DNA of 64,000 bases from Lentzea albidocapillata (GCF_000719115.1 NZ_JOEA01000018.1:62001-126000), one strand, 5' to 3'; counted from the first letter of the stretch, positions 16,575-25,532 are shown. Numbers and translations are program-made. The notes: generated by a model from the letters alone, not told the origin.

Positions 16575-17365
16575 ACACCCCCCGCTACGCCGTGGTGACC
16601 GGATCGGACTCCGGCATCGGCAAGGCCGTGGCCGTCGCGCTGGCAGGTGGTGGCGTCGACGTGGGCATCACCTACCACGAGGACGCCGCCGGAGCCGAGA
16701 AGACCGCCGAGGAGGTCCGCGAGGCCGGTGCGCGCTGTGCGGTGCGGCAGCTGGATCTCACCGGCCTGCCGGACGCGGCCGACGTCGTGGACGAGCTCGC
16801 CGCCGAACTGGGCGGCGTCGACGTCCTGGTGAACTGCGCCGGCACCGGGAGCAGCCAGAAGGCGCTGGACATGCCGTTCGACACGTGGCGATCGGTGCTC
16901 TCGGTCGACCTGGACGGCGCGTTCCTGTGCTGTCAGCGCGCCGCCAGGCAGATGATCGAGGCCGGCCGCGGCGGACGGATCATCAACATCACGTCCGTTC
17001 ACGAACACCTGCCCCGCGTGGGCGGCGCACCGTACTGCGCCTCGAAGGCCGGTCTCGGCGCGCTCACCGAGGTGCTCGCACTGGAACTGTCCGAGCACGG
17101 CATCACGGTCAACTCGGTGGCACCGGGCGAGATCTCGACGCCGATGACCGGCCAGGAGGACGTCGACCCGCACACGCAGCCACGTCCGGGCGTGCCGCTC
17201 GGCAGGCCCGGCAGCGCGCACGAGGTCGCCTCCGTGGTGGCGTTCCTGGCGACTCCGGCCGCGAGTTACGTGACCGGGGCGTCGTTCGTCGTGGACGGCG
17301 GGATGTCCCTGATGGGGCCGCAGGCGAGCCAGCTGTTGACCGACGGGAAGTGGAGGCAACCCTGA
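16571..17365 (+). CDS. Short-chain dehydrogenase/reductase
   Basis: 264 aa. Rossmann fold with the NAD(P) motif TGSDSGIGKA (residues 10-19), NCAG at about 89, the catalytic Ser in INITSVHE, and YCASK (Tyr/Lys) near residue 155. The C-terminal VTGASFVVDGGMSLM is typical of classical SDRs such as glucose 1-dehydrogenases. Its ATG overlaps the P450 stop (ATGA) and its stop overlaps the next start (TGATG). Confidence 0.92.
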   Translation: MNTPRYAVVTGSDSGIGKAVAVALAGGGVDVGITYHEDAAGAEKTAEEVREAGARCAVRQLDLTGLPDAADVVDELAAELGGVDVLVNCAGTGSSQKALDMPFDTWRSVLSVDLDGAFLCCQRAARQMIEAGRGGRIINITSVHEHLPRVGGAPYCASKAGLGALTEVLALELSEHGITVNSVAPGEISTPMTGQEDVDPHTQPRPGVPLGRPGSAHEVASVVAFLATPAASYVTGASFVVDGGMSLMGPQASQLLTDGKWRQP

Positions 17366-17961
17366 TGCGTGCCGTGGTGCTCAACTGCACCTTGAAGAAG
17401 TCACCGGACCAGTCCAACACCGACCTGCTGGCCCAGGTGGTGATCGACGAGCTGACCAAGAAGGACGTCGAGGTCACCTCGTTCCGGCTGGCCGACCACG
17501 AGATCCCGCCCGGCGTCGTGACCGACCTCGGCGGCGGCGACGAGTGGCCGAACATCCACCAGCTGCTGCTCGACGCCGAGATCCTGGTGCTCGCGACCCC
17601 GACGTGGGTCGGCCATCCGTCGTCGCTCGCGCAACGGGCGCTGGAACGGATGGACGCCATGATCTCCGAGACCGACGACCAGGACCGGCCGGTCGCCTAC
17701 AACCGGGTCGCGGGCGTGGTGGTGACCGGCAACGAGGACGGCGCGCACCACGTGATCAGCGAGATCTGCGGCGCTCTCGGCGACATCGGCTACACGATCC
17801 CCGGCCAGGCGTGGACCTACTGGAACCGCGGCCCCGGCCCCGGTCCGAGCTACGCCGACACCGACGAGGGTCACGAGTGGTCGGAGAACACCGGCCGCAC
17901 GATGGCCGCCAACCTGCACGCCGTCGCCCTGGCCCTGGCGGAACGCCCGATCCCGGCCTGA
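17365..17961 (+). CDS. Flavodoxin-like NADPH-dependent FMN reductase family protein
   Basis: 198 aa. It begins MRAVVLNCTLKKSPDQSNTD, an FMN phosphate-binding loop, then TPTWVGHPSSLAQRALERMD and VVVTGNEDGAHH, the usual FMN-binding loops. It could supply electrons to the P450 or act as a quinone or azo reductase. Coupled to the SDR gene by TGATG. Its last 91 bp overlap the convergent PAP2 gene. Confidence 0.85.
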   Translation: MRAVVLNCTLKKSPDQSNTDLLAQVVIDELTKKDVEVTSFRLADHEIPPGVVTDLGGGDEWPNIHQLLLDAEILVLATPTWVGHPSSLAQRALERMDAMISETDDQDRPVAYNRVAGVVVTGNEDGAHHVISEICGALGDIGYTIPGQAWTYWNRGPGPGPSYADTDEGHEWSENTGRTMAANLHAVALALAERPIPA

Positions 17962-18458
17962 GCCAGCGCCACGAGCGCACCGATCGCCAAGCCGACCAGG
18001 ACGTCCGTGGGCCAGTGCACACGGGTCCTGAGGCGGCTGTAGGCGACCAGCAACACCAGCGGTGTCACGAAGAAGGCGGCCTCGCGGTCCGCCAGCGCGG
18101 TGGCGGTGCCGAACGCGGCCGCCGTCGCCGCGTGCTTGGACGGGAACGACGACGAGTCCGGGTGTTCCGGCAGCGCCTGCCGCGCCGGCAGGTTCGCGGC
18201 CGGGGGCCGGCGCCGGTGCACGACCAGGCTCACGAGGTGCCCGAGCGGCATGGCGATCATGGCCGCGGTGAGCGCGCGCTTCGCGGCTTTTCTCTTGCCG
18301 CACAACGCGAGCAGCCCCGCAACCGGCAGCCACAGGACGCCACCCCGCGCGGCCAGGCTGACGACGATGATGATCGGGTGCGGACGCCTGGTGGGCAACG
18401 CCTCGCTGTTGTGCAGCGAATCCTCGTCCAGCTCCTCCAGTTCGTCCTCACCTGTCAT
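17871..18458 (-). CDS. PAP2-family membrane phosphatase
   Basis: 195 aa from ATG 18458, with GGTGA 5 nt upstream (GTG 18467 is an alternative). The three PAP2 motifs are present: HRRRPPAANLP, SSFPSKHAATAAA and SRLRTRVHWPTDVLVG. Four to five membrane segments surround them. Members dephosphorylate undecaprenyl or phosphatidyl lipids at the membrane. It starts 6 bp after the epimerase stop, so the two form an operon. The C-terminal 30 codons overlap the opposite-strand flavodoxin gene. Confidence 0.88.
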   Translation of the reverse strand: MTGEDELEELDEDSLHNSEALPTRRPHPIIIVVSLAARGGVLWLPVAGLLALCGKRKAAKRALTAAMIAMPLGHLVSLVVHRRRPPAANLPARQALPEHPDSSSFPSKHAATAAAFGTATALADREAAFFVTPLVLLVAYSRLRTRVHWPTDVLVGLAIGALVALAQAGIGRSARARATACRLAAIVRPVFSDHS

Positions 18459-18463
18459 GCGGC

Positions 18464-19471
18464 TCACCTACCCAGAACCGGGCTGGCCGGAACCTCCCGC
18501 CCCTGTCCCAGCCCCTGCACGATCGCCCTGAGCGCCTCCTGCGCGTCGAACTTCGGCTGCCAGCCGAGCTCCGTCCTGGCGCGCGACGCGTCGAGCAGCG
18601 GTGACTTCAGGGCCAGGTCGACCCATCCGGGCGGCGTGGGTTGCAGGCGCAACCGCCACGTCACGCTCGCCAGTGACCGCATCAGCTTCGGCGGCACGGT
18701 GACGTGCCGGCCACCGAGCACCTCGGCCAGCGCCCTGGGAGTGATGACGGGTTCGGCGACCAGGTTGATCCCGCCGTGCGGCCGCTGCTCCAGGATCCGG
18801 ACCAGGCCGTCGGCGACGTCATCCGCGTGCACGAACTGCAGCACCAGGTCGCGCGGAATCGGCAGGACGGGAATCCGGTGCCGGAACACGACTTTCGGCA
18901 CCAGGTTGCCGAGGAAGTAGTCGCGGATCTCGGAGCCTGCCTCGGACTGCAGGATCAGGCCGGGCCGCGGCCGGGAGATGAGCAGATCGGACTCGAACTT
19001 GTTCAGCATGTGCTCCACGGCGGCCTTGTGCCTGCTGTAGAAGGACGTCCTCACGCCGTCGACGGGCCACGACTCGTCGACCCGGCGGTCCTTGCTGCCG
19101 GGCGAATACGCCCCGACCGACGACATGTGGACCAGGTGCGGCACGCCGGCCTTCACCGCCGCACTGAAGACCTGGGCGGACCCCGCCACGTTCGTCCGGT
19201 ACAACAGCCGCTCGTCCCGCGAGGGCTGGATGAGCCACGCCAGGTGCACGACGGCGTCCGCCTGCTCGAACGCGACGCGCAGCACCTCCTCCGCGCCGGC
19301 ACGGCCGATCTCGACGGGCGTCCAGGGCACGCCGCGGTAGGGCGGCGCGTCCGCGGGCGGGCGCCGCGAGATGCCGTGCACCTCGACGTCCGGCACCTCG
19401 GCCAGCCTGCGCAGCAGCGCCGTTCCGACGTTGCCACTCGCTCCGGTGACGACGATCCTGCGTGCTGGCAT
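18464..19471 (-). CDS. NAD-dependent epimerase/dehydratase (extended SDR)
   Basis: 335 aa. The NAD motif TGASGNVGTALLRRL is at residues 9-23, a VVHLAW element at about 75, and the catalytic Ser/Tyr-xxx-Lys as SSVGAYSPG and YSRHKAAVEHML. It resembles UDP-glucose 4-epimerase-like extended SDRs of unassigned substrate. It heads an operon with PAP2, so a role in envelope lipid or sugar metabolism is possible. A SigB-like promoter is seen upstream. Confidence 0.88.
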   Translation of the reverse strand: MPARRIVVTGASGNVGTALLRRLAEVPDVEVHGISRRPPADAPPYRGVPWTPVEIGRAGAEEVLRVAFEQADAVVHLAWLIQPSRDERLLYRTNVAGSAQVFSAAVKAGVPHLVHMSSVGAYSPGSKDRRVDESWPVDGVRTSFYSRHKAAVEHMLNKFESDLLISRPRPGLILQSEAGSEIRDYFLGNLVPKVVFRHRIPVLPIPRDLVLQFVHADDVADGLVRILEQRPHGGINLVAEPVITPRALAEVLGGRHVTVPPKLMRSLASVTWRLRLQPTPPGWVDLALKSPLLDASRARTELGWQPKFDAQEALRAIVQGLGQGREVPASPVLGR

Positions 19472-19502
19472 GGTTCCTCCGGGTGTCGGCCTGTACAGGC
19501 GG

Positions 19503-19528
19503 GTACCCGTTCAGCTGACGTCGAGAAC
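19503..19528 (-). promoter_or_regulatory. SigB-like promoter of the epimerase-PAP2 operon
   Basis: On the minus strand GTTC (19528-19525), 16-nt spacer, GGGTAC (19508-19503), about 32 bp before the ATG at 19471. One mismatch to GTTT in the -35. Confidence 0.45.
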
Positions 19529-19687
19529 CGCCTGTTTTGGTCGGACAACGCCGGGTACTGCCCATGAGTGGATCGCATCGCCGACGTATGGGGATCACGC
19601 ACACCGCACGGACGTGGGGCGCACTGGCCGGTTCGGGTCGACCAGCAGCTCGCGGACGGCCTCGGGGAGTCCGATGTGGACGCCGAG

Positions 19688-21925
19688 TCACCCTTCAAGA
19701 CGGGAGACGAGCACTCCTCCGTGCTTGACGAACGCCTCGGGCAACCAGGGCTGGTCGATCCTGCGGCCGTTCCACCGCGTCTCCTGCACGTAGACGCCCG
19801 GTGTGCCGGTGGCGAGGATCGTGATGTTCTTCTTGGTGATCCGGGCCTTCGGGAACATCGGGCTGGAGACGTGCAGTTCGGCACTGCTCGGCGTGCGCGG
19901 GTACAGGCCGAGCGCGGCGAAGACGTACCAGGCCGACATGGTGCCGAGATCGTCGTTGCCTGGCAGGCCGGACGGGCCGGTGCGGTAGACCAGCCTCGCC
20001 ATCGCGCGCACGGTTTCCTGGGTCTTGCGCGGCTGCCCGAGCTCGTTGTAGATCCAGGGCGTGTGGATGCCCGGCTCGTTCGTCGGGTCGTACCGCAGCG
20101 CGTCGCCGCCCGTCGCCCACGAGCCGTCCGCGCGCTTGAAGAAACCGTCCAGCCTGGAAGCCGCGACTTCCTTGCCGCCCATGGCTTCCGCCAGGCCTTG
20201 GACGTCGTGCGGCACCATCCACGTGTAGGTGGCGCTGCTGCCCTGCGCGAAGCCGCGGTCCGAGGCGGGGTTGAACGGCATCACCCAGGTACCGTCGGCG
20301 TTGCGGGCCTGCTGGTAGCCGGTGGCCGGGTTGAAGGTGTTGCGCCACCAGCCCGCGCGCTCCTCCATCGCCTCGCTCGGGCGGCCGAGCCTGCGGCCCA
20401 GATCGGCGAGCGCCTGGTCGGCGACGGAGTCCTCGAGGGTCTCGGCGGCGCCTCCCCAGCAGTGGCAGGTGTCGTGCGGGGCGTAGCCGAGCCGCATGTA
20501 CTCGGCGAGGTTCGGGCGCTGACCCTCGCACTGACCGGGGCAACCCTTGTCGGACAGCCCGTCCGGGTGCGGAACGGTCGCCTGGCGCAGCAGTGAGTCG
20601 TAGGCCGCGCGCACGTCGAAGTTCTTGGCGCCCATGGCGTACATGCCCGCGATGGCCGGGGCGGACGGGTCGCCGGTCATGACGTGCGTCGGGCCGGTGA
20701 TGTGGACCCAGCGGTCCCACACGCCGCCGTTCTCGCGCGAGGTCTGCAGCAACGACTGGGCGTACCCGCTCGCGACGTCCGGGGCCAGCAGGGCGAGCAG
20801 CTGGGTGTGGGCGCGGTACTGGTCCCAGCCGGAGAAGTTGCCGTACCGCACCTCGCGGCCCACGTCGCTGATCACGTTGGGCTGCAGGAAGGTGTGGTAG
20901 AGCGCGGTGTAGAAGATCGTGCGCTCGTCCGCGGTGCCGCCGTCGATCTCGACCGCGCGCAGCTGCTTCGCCCAGGCCTTCTTCGCTTCCTTCGCCACGT
21001 CCGCGACGGACGCGCGCTTCGGGATCTCCGTCGCGAGGTTGCGCTTGGCCGCGTCGAGACTGGTGTAGGAGATGCCGACGCGCATCCGCACCTGTTTGTC
21101 CGCAAAGGACACGTATCCGCCGGATCCCTTGCCTGCGCGCGCACTTCCGGTCAGGTAACCCTCGCCACCGCTCGCGGTGGTGCTGCCGGGCCTGAGCTCG
21201 CTGTTCACCCAGGTGCCATGAGCCGAGATCGGGCGGTCGAACGACGCCGTGAAGTGCAGGCGGTAGTAGGTCTTCTGGTTGTTCGTGCCGCCGTTCGCGC
21301 GCCGGCCGCAGAACGCTCCGGTGAGCACCGAACCCGAGACGGAGCTGGTCGCCGGGTCGATCGTGATGTCGGCGTCCTCACTGCCGTTGAGCGAGTTCGA
21401 CGTCCGGAACAGCAGCGAACCGTTGATCGGGAAGGTGAACTCGCCGATGCCCGCTCGGGTCGTCACGGAGAGGTCCGCCGTGGCACCGGACTTCAGGCCC
21501 ACCCGGTAGCGGCCTGCCTCGGCCTTCTCGTCGGCGTGGGAGAAGTCGCTCGCGAAGATCTGGTCCTTGGTGTCCGCGGTCGGCGACGAGGTGATGTCAC
21601 CGACGTGCGGCATGATCGGGATGTCCCCGGCGGCACCGGGATGGCAGCCCGCGCCGTTGACATGCGTGAGGCTGAACCCGCGCACCCTCGTCGCGTCGTA
21701 CGCGTAACCGTTGGCAGCGCCCGTGTTGGTCTGGTCGCCACGGGTCGACGTCGGACTCCACGAGATCATCCCGAACGGCCGCACCGCGCCGGGATAGGTG
21801 TTGCCGCCACCCGCCGAGCCGATCAGCGGGTCGACGTAGCGGGTGTCGTCTCTCACCGCCGCACTCGCGGGAGTCGCCAGCGCGGCGGTGAGGACAGTGA
21901 CCAGGAAGACCGGGAGCGCTCTCAC
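19688..21925 (-). CDS. Secreted GH92 alpha-mannosidase
   Basis: 745 aa with a Sec signal peptide (residues 1-23, ending ATPASAA). YVDPLIGSAGGGNTYPGAV is the classic start of the GH92 N-terminal beta-sandwich. The catalytic (alpha/alpha)6 barrel has CPGQCEGQRPNLAEY, NEPGIHTPWIYNELG and the signature GLPGNDDLGTMSAWYVF. GH92 enzymes are calcium-dependent exo-alpha-mannosidases that trim mannan or N-glycans of fungi and plants. The gene lies 21 bp downstream of a secreted sugar-binding-like protein and is probably co-transcribed with it. Confidence 0.95.
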   Translation of the reverse strand: MRALPVFLVTVLTAALATPASAAVRDDTRYVDPLIGSAGGGNTYPGAVRPFGMISWSPTSTRGDQTNTGAANGYAYDATRVRGFSLTHVNGAGCHPGAAGDIPIMPHVGDITSSPTADTKDQIFASDFSHADEKAEAGRYRVGLKSGATADLSVTTRAGIGEFTFPINGSLLFRTSNSLNGSEDADITIDPATSSVSGSVLTGAFCGRRANGGTNNQKTYYRLHFTASFDRPISAHGTWVNSELRPGSTTASGGEGYLTGSARAGKGSGGYVSFADKQVRMRVGISYTSLDAAKRNLATEIPKRASVADVAKEAKKAWAKQLRAVEIDGGTADERTIFYTALYHTFLQPNVISDVGREVRYGNFSGWDQYRAHTQLLALLAPDVASGYAQSLLQTSRENGGVWDRWVHITGPTHVMTGDPSAPAIAGMYAMGAKNFDVRAAYDSLLRQATVPHPDGLSDKGCPGQCEGQRPNLAEYMRLGYAPHDTCHCWGGAAETLEDSVADQALADLGRRLGRPSEAMEERAGWWRNTFNPATGYQQARNADGTWVMPFNPASDRGFAQGSSATYTWMVPHDVQGLAEAMGGKEVAASRLDGFFKRADGSWATGGDALRYDPTNEPGIHTPWIYNELGQPRKTQETVRAMARLVYRTGPSGLPGNDDLGTMSAWYVFAALGLYPRTPSSAELHVSSPMFPKARITKKNITILATGTPGVYVQETRWNGRRIDQPWLPEAFVKHGGVLVSRLEG

Positions 21926-21946
21926 GTCCGGGACGATAACCGGATT

Positions 21947-22555
21947 TCAGTAAACGCAGGGTGGCCGGTAGCCGTCGATCTTCAGGCTCTGGAACTCCAG
22001 ATCGTTCTTCGTGTTGCCGACGAACACCAGGCCACGGGCGTCGTCGAGCGCGTCGGCGAGCGGGTAGGACGGCTTGCCGAGCGCGGGCAGATATGTCCAG
22101 TTCTTTGTCTTGAAGCTGAAGAACCGCTGCACGAGCTTGCCGCCCGTGGACGGCACCTTGGTGACCCACTTGTCGCCACCGCTCCAGAACGACGCGGGCC
22201 GCAGCTGGATGTAGAGGTCGTCGGTGGCGCGGTAGGTCATCCAGAAACCGGCCGACTCGGACAGGTCCGCCTCGGCCTCGAACCTGTTGCCCAGCCACAC
22301 GACCATCACAGCCCAGTCGTCGGCCAGGAACCTGATCTTCGCCGTGTGCCCGCGCCGTCCCTTGGGCACGAGGATGCTGCCGGTCGCGGGCTCCGTGGCA
22401 CCTTCACCACTGGCGATCCACTGCTGCAACCGGTCGATGGACGGGGTGGCGCACTCGCGGCCGTGCGAGGCGTTCGCCGCCGCCGTCGAACTGAGCGTGA
22501 ACAGCACCGCGCACGCGATCACCGCGACGCGGCCGAACGTCGATTTCAAGCGCAT
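21947..22555 (-). CDS. Secreted protein with probable beta-sandwich (carbohydrate-binding-like) fold
   Basis: 202 aa, signal peptide 1-29 (ending AAANAS). The mature part alternates strands and ends GLVFVGNTKNDLEFQSLKID, the usual final strands of galactose-binding-like CBM domains. SAGFWMTYRATDDLYIQL fits a central pair of strands. No catalytic motif is seen. Because it directly precedes GH92, it may bind the same mannoside. The family assignment is inference only. Confidence 0.6.
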   Translation of the reverse strand: MRLKSTFGRVAVIACAVLFTLSSTAAANASHGRECATPSIDRLQQWIASGEGATEPATGSILVPKGRRGHTAKIRFLADDWAVMVVWLGNRFEAEADLSESAGFWMTYRATDDLYIQLRPASFWSGGDKWVTKVPSTGGKLVQRFFSFKTKNWTYLPALGKPSYPLADALDDARGLVFVGNTKNDLEFQSLKIDGYRPPCVY

Positions 22556-22570
22556 CTGGCGGACCGTAGC

Positions 22571-22593
22571 GGAAATTGGTTTAAACCATTTCC
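22571..22593. promoter_or_regulatory. AT-rich near-perfect palindrome between divergent secreted-protein genes
   Basis: Core TGGTTTAAACCA (22577-22588) is a perfect palindrome and is flanked by GGAAAT on the left and ATTTCC on the right with one base of asymmetry. It is striking in 70% GC DNA and lies 16 bp upstream of the 22555 start and 71 bp upstream of the 22664 start. It is probably an operator shared by both directions. Confidence 0.5.
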
Positions 22594-22663
22594 GTTCACC
22601 GTTGACAGGGTCTCACCTGGTTACCTGGACAGCGGATTGTGAGCGCCACCCGCCAGGTTCACA

Positions 22664-24138
22664 GTGAGCCTCGTGCAGCCCGCCAGATGCATCGCATTCA
22701 TAGGTGTCGTAACGGTTTTCTCCCTCCAACTGACCACTCCGGCCCTCGCGTCAGCCGGCTGTTCCCCCACTGTCGACGAGCGGTCGTTCGCCACGGCTCC
22801 CGAGCTCCGCGCCCTCAACGCCACCGTCGCCGGGTTCGGCGTCCGCGCGACGGGCAGCCCGAGCCACAACCGCCTGATCTCCTGGCTGGAACGCCGCGTG
22901 GACCGGCTGCCGGGCGTGTCCGTGCGGTCCGAGCCCTTCGCGATCCAGCGCTGGCAACCAGGTCCCGGTCTCCTGTTCTCGGGCGGCGTCGTGCCGGTCG
23001 CCGCCGCGATCCCCTACTCCGCTCCCGGCCTGCGTTCCGGCGAACTGGTCCGCCTGCCCGCCGGCACCCCGATCACCGCCGCGAACGCCGGCGGAAGATC
23101 GTCCTGCGCGACTTCCCCGCCCTCGGCCGCGGCTACCTCGCCGAACCGCTGCTGGACGCGGACATGGTCGACGCGGGCAAGGCCGGCGCCGCCGGGCTCG
23201 TCGTCGCCTTCCCGTTCCCGCACGAGCAGGTGAAGGGCTACTGGGACCCGCACCTCGGCACCCACTACCGCGTGCCGGGCGTGTTCGTGGGCTCCGACGC
23301 GGCCGCGAGGCTCGTACCGGGCACGCGGACGACCATCGGCGTCCTCGCCGCGCGCGTTCCGGCCGTCACGCGCTCGCTGGTCGCGACGCTGCCCGGCCTG
23401 AGCGGCGAGCGGATCGTCCTCGACACCAACACCGACGGCGTGGGATGGGTGCAGGAGAACGGGACCGTCGCGCTGCTGGCACTGGCCGAGCACTTCGCAC
23501 GCCTGCCGTTGCGCTGCCGGCCGCGCACCATCGAGTTCGTGTTCGCGACGGGCCACCTGCACCGCCCGGCGGAGGGCAGCGAGTTCCGCGCCCGCGCGCT
23601 CGACGCCGAGTACGACTCGGGGTCCGTCGCGTTCGCGTTCGTGCTGGAACACCTCGGGACACAGGAGTTCCTGCCTCGTGACGGTTCCCTCCAGCCGACG
23701 GGACTGGCCGAGCCGTCCGGCTGGTTCGCGGGCAGTCCGGTGCTGACGCGGACGGCGGCGACGGCGCTGGCCGGGCGTTCGGTCGACCGCACCTTCGTCC
23801 TGCCGGGCAGTGATCCGCCGGTACCGGGCCGGGTGCCGCCGCAGTGCTCGTTCGGCGGCATCGGCACGCACTTCCACTCGCACCTCATCCCGACGATGGC
23901 AATGATCTCCGGGCCGTGGACGCTCTGGGCACCGTCGTTCGGCGCTCGGGCCGTCGACCACGACCGCATGCGGCGCCAGGTGCTGGCCGCGGGCGACGCG
24001 ATCACGGCGCTGGCACCGTTGCCGCGAGACCAGATCGCCGGGCCGTACCTCGACCTGCGGCGGGCACGGGCGGCCGGTGCGCCGACGTGTCCCCACGACC
24101 TGCCGCCCGAGTGGGCGCCTGGACGAGTAGGTCCTTAG
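22664..24138 (+). pseudogene. Frameshifted secreted M28-peptidase-like protein
   Basis: The signal peptide and N-terminus run in frame from GTG 22664 (MSLVQPARCIAFIGVV, then GFGVRATGSPSHNRLISWLE, typical of M28/PA-domain aminopeptidases). At about 23090-23094 the coding signal jumps frame by one base: the first frame reads AANAGG and then turns to nonsense, while the other continues KIVLRDFPALGRGYLAEPLL to the stop at 24138. One missing base in a Gly codon would explain it. The C-terminal part has M28-like elements (LDTNTDG, LLALAEHF, TIEFVFATG) but lacks the usual EE and HxD metal ligands, so the family may be non-catalytic. It is either a real pseudogene or a sequencing error. Confidence 0.65.
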
Positions 24139-24164
24139 TGCGCGAACTTCGGGTGGGTACGGGG

Positions 24165-24198
24165 CCGCCCCCCGGCGGAGGCAGCCGTCGGGGGGCGG
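24165..24198. terminator. Strong hairpin between convergent genes
   Basis: Arms CCGCCCCCCG (24165-24174) and CGGGGGGCGG (24189-24198), extendable inward by four more pairs (one G-U) to a 6-nt loop. No T tract. It probably serves as a bidirectional terminator for the 22664 and 24213 genes. Confidence 0.6.
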
Positions 24199-24212
24199 TG
24201 AGGGTGTTGCCG

Positions 24213-25532
24213 TCAGAGCCGCTGCCAGAGGGCAGGGGTGTTCGGCGGCTCCCATCCGGGAACGGACGTGTGTGGCTGGATGATGCGGTAGGACGCGCCG
24301 CCGTAGGTGACCTGGGCGCCGTTGCCGTAGGCCGTGTACGGGGCCCACGTGCCGCTGGGGGGCGTCGTCGTGGTCGTGGTCGTGGTCGTGCCGGTCGGCT
24401 GGGTGGTCGTGGTCGGGCCGCCCGAGGTCACCAGGCGCAGGTTGTAGACCTGCAGGATCTCGGTCAGCGGCTGGAAGTAGATGGTGCCGCCGGACTGGCA
24501 GTTGCCGGACCCGCCGGAGGTGACGCCCTGGGCCTGGTCACCGGTCAGCCACGAGCCGCCGGAGTCGCCGGGCTCGGCGCAGGCGTTGGTGCGGGTCAGG
24601 CCGGTGATGGTGCCCTCGGGGTAGGTGACCGAGGCGTTCTTCTGCTGGATGGTGCCGCAGCGCCAGCCGGTGGTGGAGCCGGAGCGGCAGACCGAGGAGC
24701 CGACCGGAGCCTCCTGGGAGCCCGCGACCGGGACGGTGCCCGGGTAGCGGTTGACCAGGGCGCGCGGGGTGTTGCCCGCGTCGGCACGGACCCAGGCGTA
24801 GTCGTTGCCGGGGAAGCTACTGCCCTGGATGGTGCCGCCGGGGTTGGAAGTGCGGCCGCCGGTGGATCCGCAGTGGCCCGCGGTGACGAAGCCGCCCTCG
24901 ACGGCGAAGCCGATGGAGCAACGGCCGCCGCCGGGGACGCCGTAGGCATTGCCGCCGATGATGTCGATCAACGGCTTGGGGTCCTCGGTGCTGGCCTCGA
25001 AGGCGACGATGTCGCCGCGCAGGCCTGTCTCGGCCGCCCACGCTCTGGCCTGCGCCTCGCCGCCGGCGCGGGCGAGCACGACGATCTTGTTGGTGCGCAC
25101 GTCGACGTACCAGCCGGGGACGGCGCCGGGTGCGGTGGTGGCCTTGGCGTCCAGCTTGATCTTCGCGCTGTCCAGAGCGGACACGCTGTGCTTCGCCGTG
25201 GTGGCGACGGCACCGCGCGAGCGCACCGCGTTCGCCAGCGCCGAGTCGGTGACCGCGACCGTGAGGGTGCGGCCGGTGCCGTCCAGCCAGGACCCGGCGT
25301 ACGCCGAGCCGAGGCTCGACTTCAGCGCGGCGTCGGTCTGGCCCGCGACCTTCTCGGCGTCGAGGCGCTCACGCGCCTGCTCCGAGGAGATGCCTAGGTC
25401 CCGGGCCATCGCGGCCAGCATGGCAGGGTCAGCCGTGTCGGCCGCGGTGGCGCTGGTTGTCAGCGCCACCGCGATGGTCAGCCCGGCCGCCGTGACCGCC
25501 GCCGTGGCGGCGGCGATGAGCTTGCGGTTCAT
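24213..25532 (-). CDS. Secreted alpha-lytic/streptogrisin-type S1 protease with CBM5/12 domain
   Basis: 439 aa from ATG 25532 (AAGGAG about 7 nt upstream). Signal peptide 1-31; pro-domain about 32-198 (ADPAMLAAMARDLGISSEQARERL opening); mature chymotrypsin-fold protease from about 199 (IIGGNAYG) with His in TAGHCG, Asp in NDYAW and Ser in PGDSGGSW. A Thr/Pro linker leads to a CBM5/12-like chitin-binding module at about 390-439 (WAPYTAYGNGAQVTYGGASY, with W and PGWEPP). This is the layout of streptogrisin C-type enzymes that attack protein in chitin-rich material. A DasR-like palindrome sits at the promoter. Confidence 0.93.
   Translation of the reverse strand: MNRKLIAAATAAVTAAGLTIAVALTTSATAADTADPAMLAAMARDLGISSEQARERLDAEKVAGQTDAALKSSLGSAYAGSWLDGTGRTLTVAVTDSALANAVRSRGAVATTAKHSVSALDSAKIKLDAKATTAPGAVPGWYVDVRTNKIVVLARAGGEAQARAWAAETGLRGDIVAFEASTEDPKPLIDIIGGNAYGVPGGGRCSIGFAVEGGFVTAGHCGSTGGRTSNPGGTIQGSSFPGNDYAWVRADAGNTPRALVNRYPGTVPVAGSQEAPVGSSVCRSGSTTGWRCGTIQQKNASVTYPEGTITGLTRTNACAEPGDSGGSWLTGDQAQGVTSGGSGNCQSGGTIYFQPLTEILQVYNLRLVTSGGPTTTTQPTGTTTTTTTTTPPSGTWAPYTAYGNGAQVTYGGASYRIIQPHTSVPGWEPPNTPALWQRL

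Noticed and set aside
22602..22630. TTGACA as a -35 for the 22664 gene
   Set aside because: No acceptable -10 at 16-19 nt spacing; probably chance.
24350..24420. Thr-codon repeat tract in the protease gene as a DNA repeat element
   Set aside because: It encodes a Thr/Pro linker between catalytic and binding domains; the GH5 gene has a similar linker at about 50430-50480.
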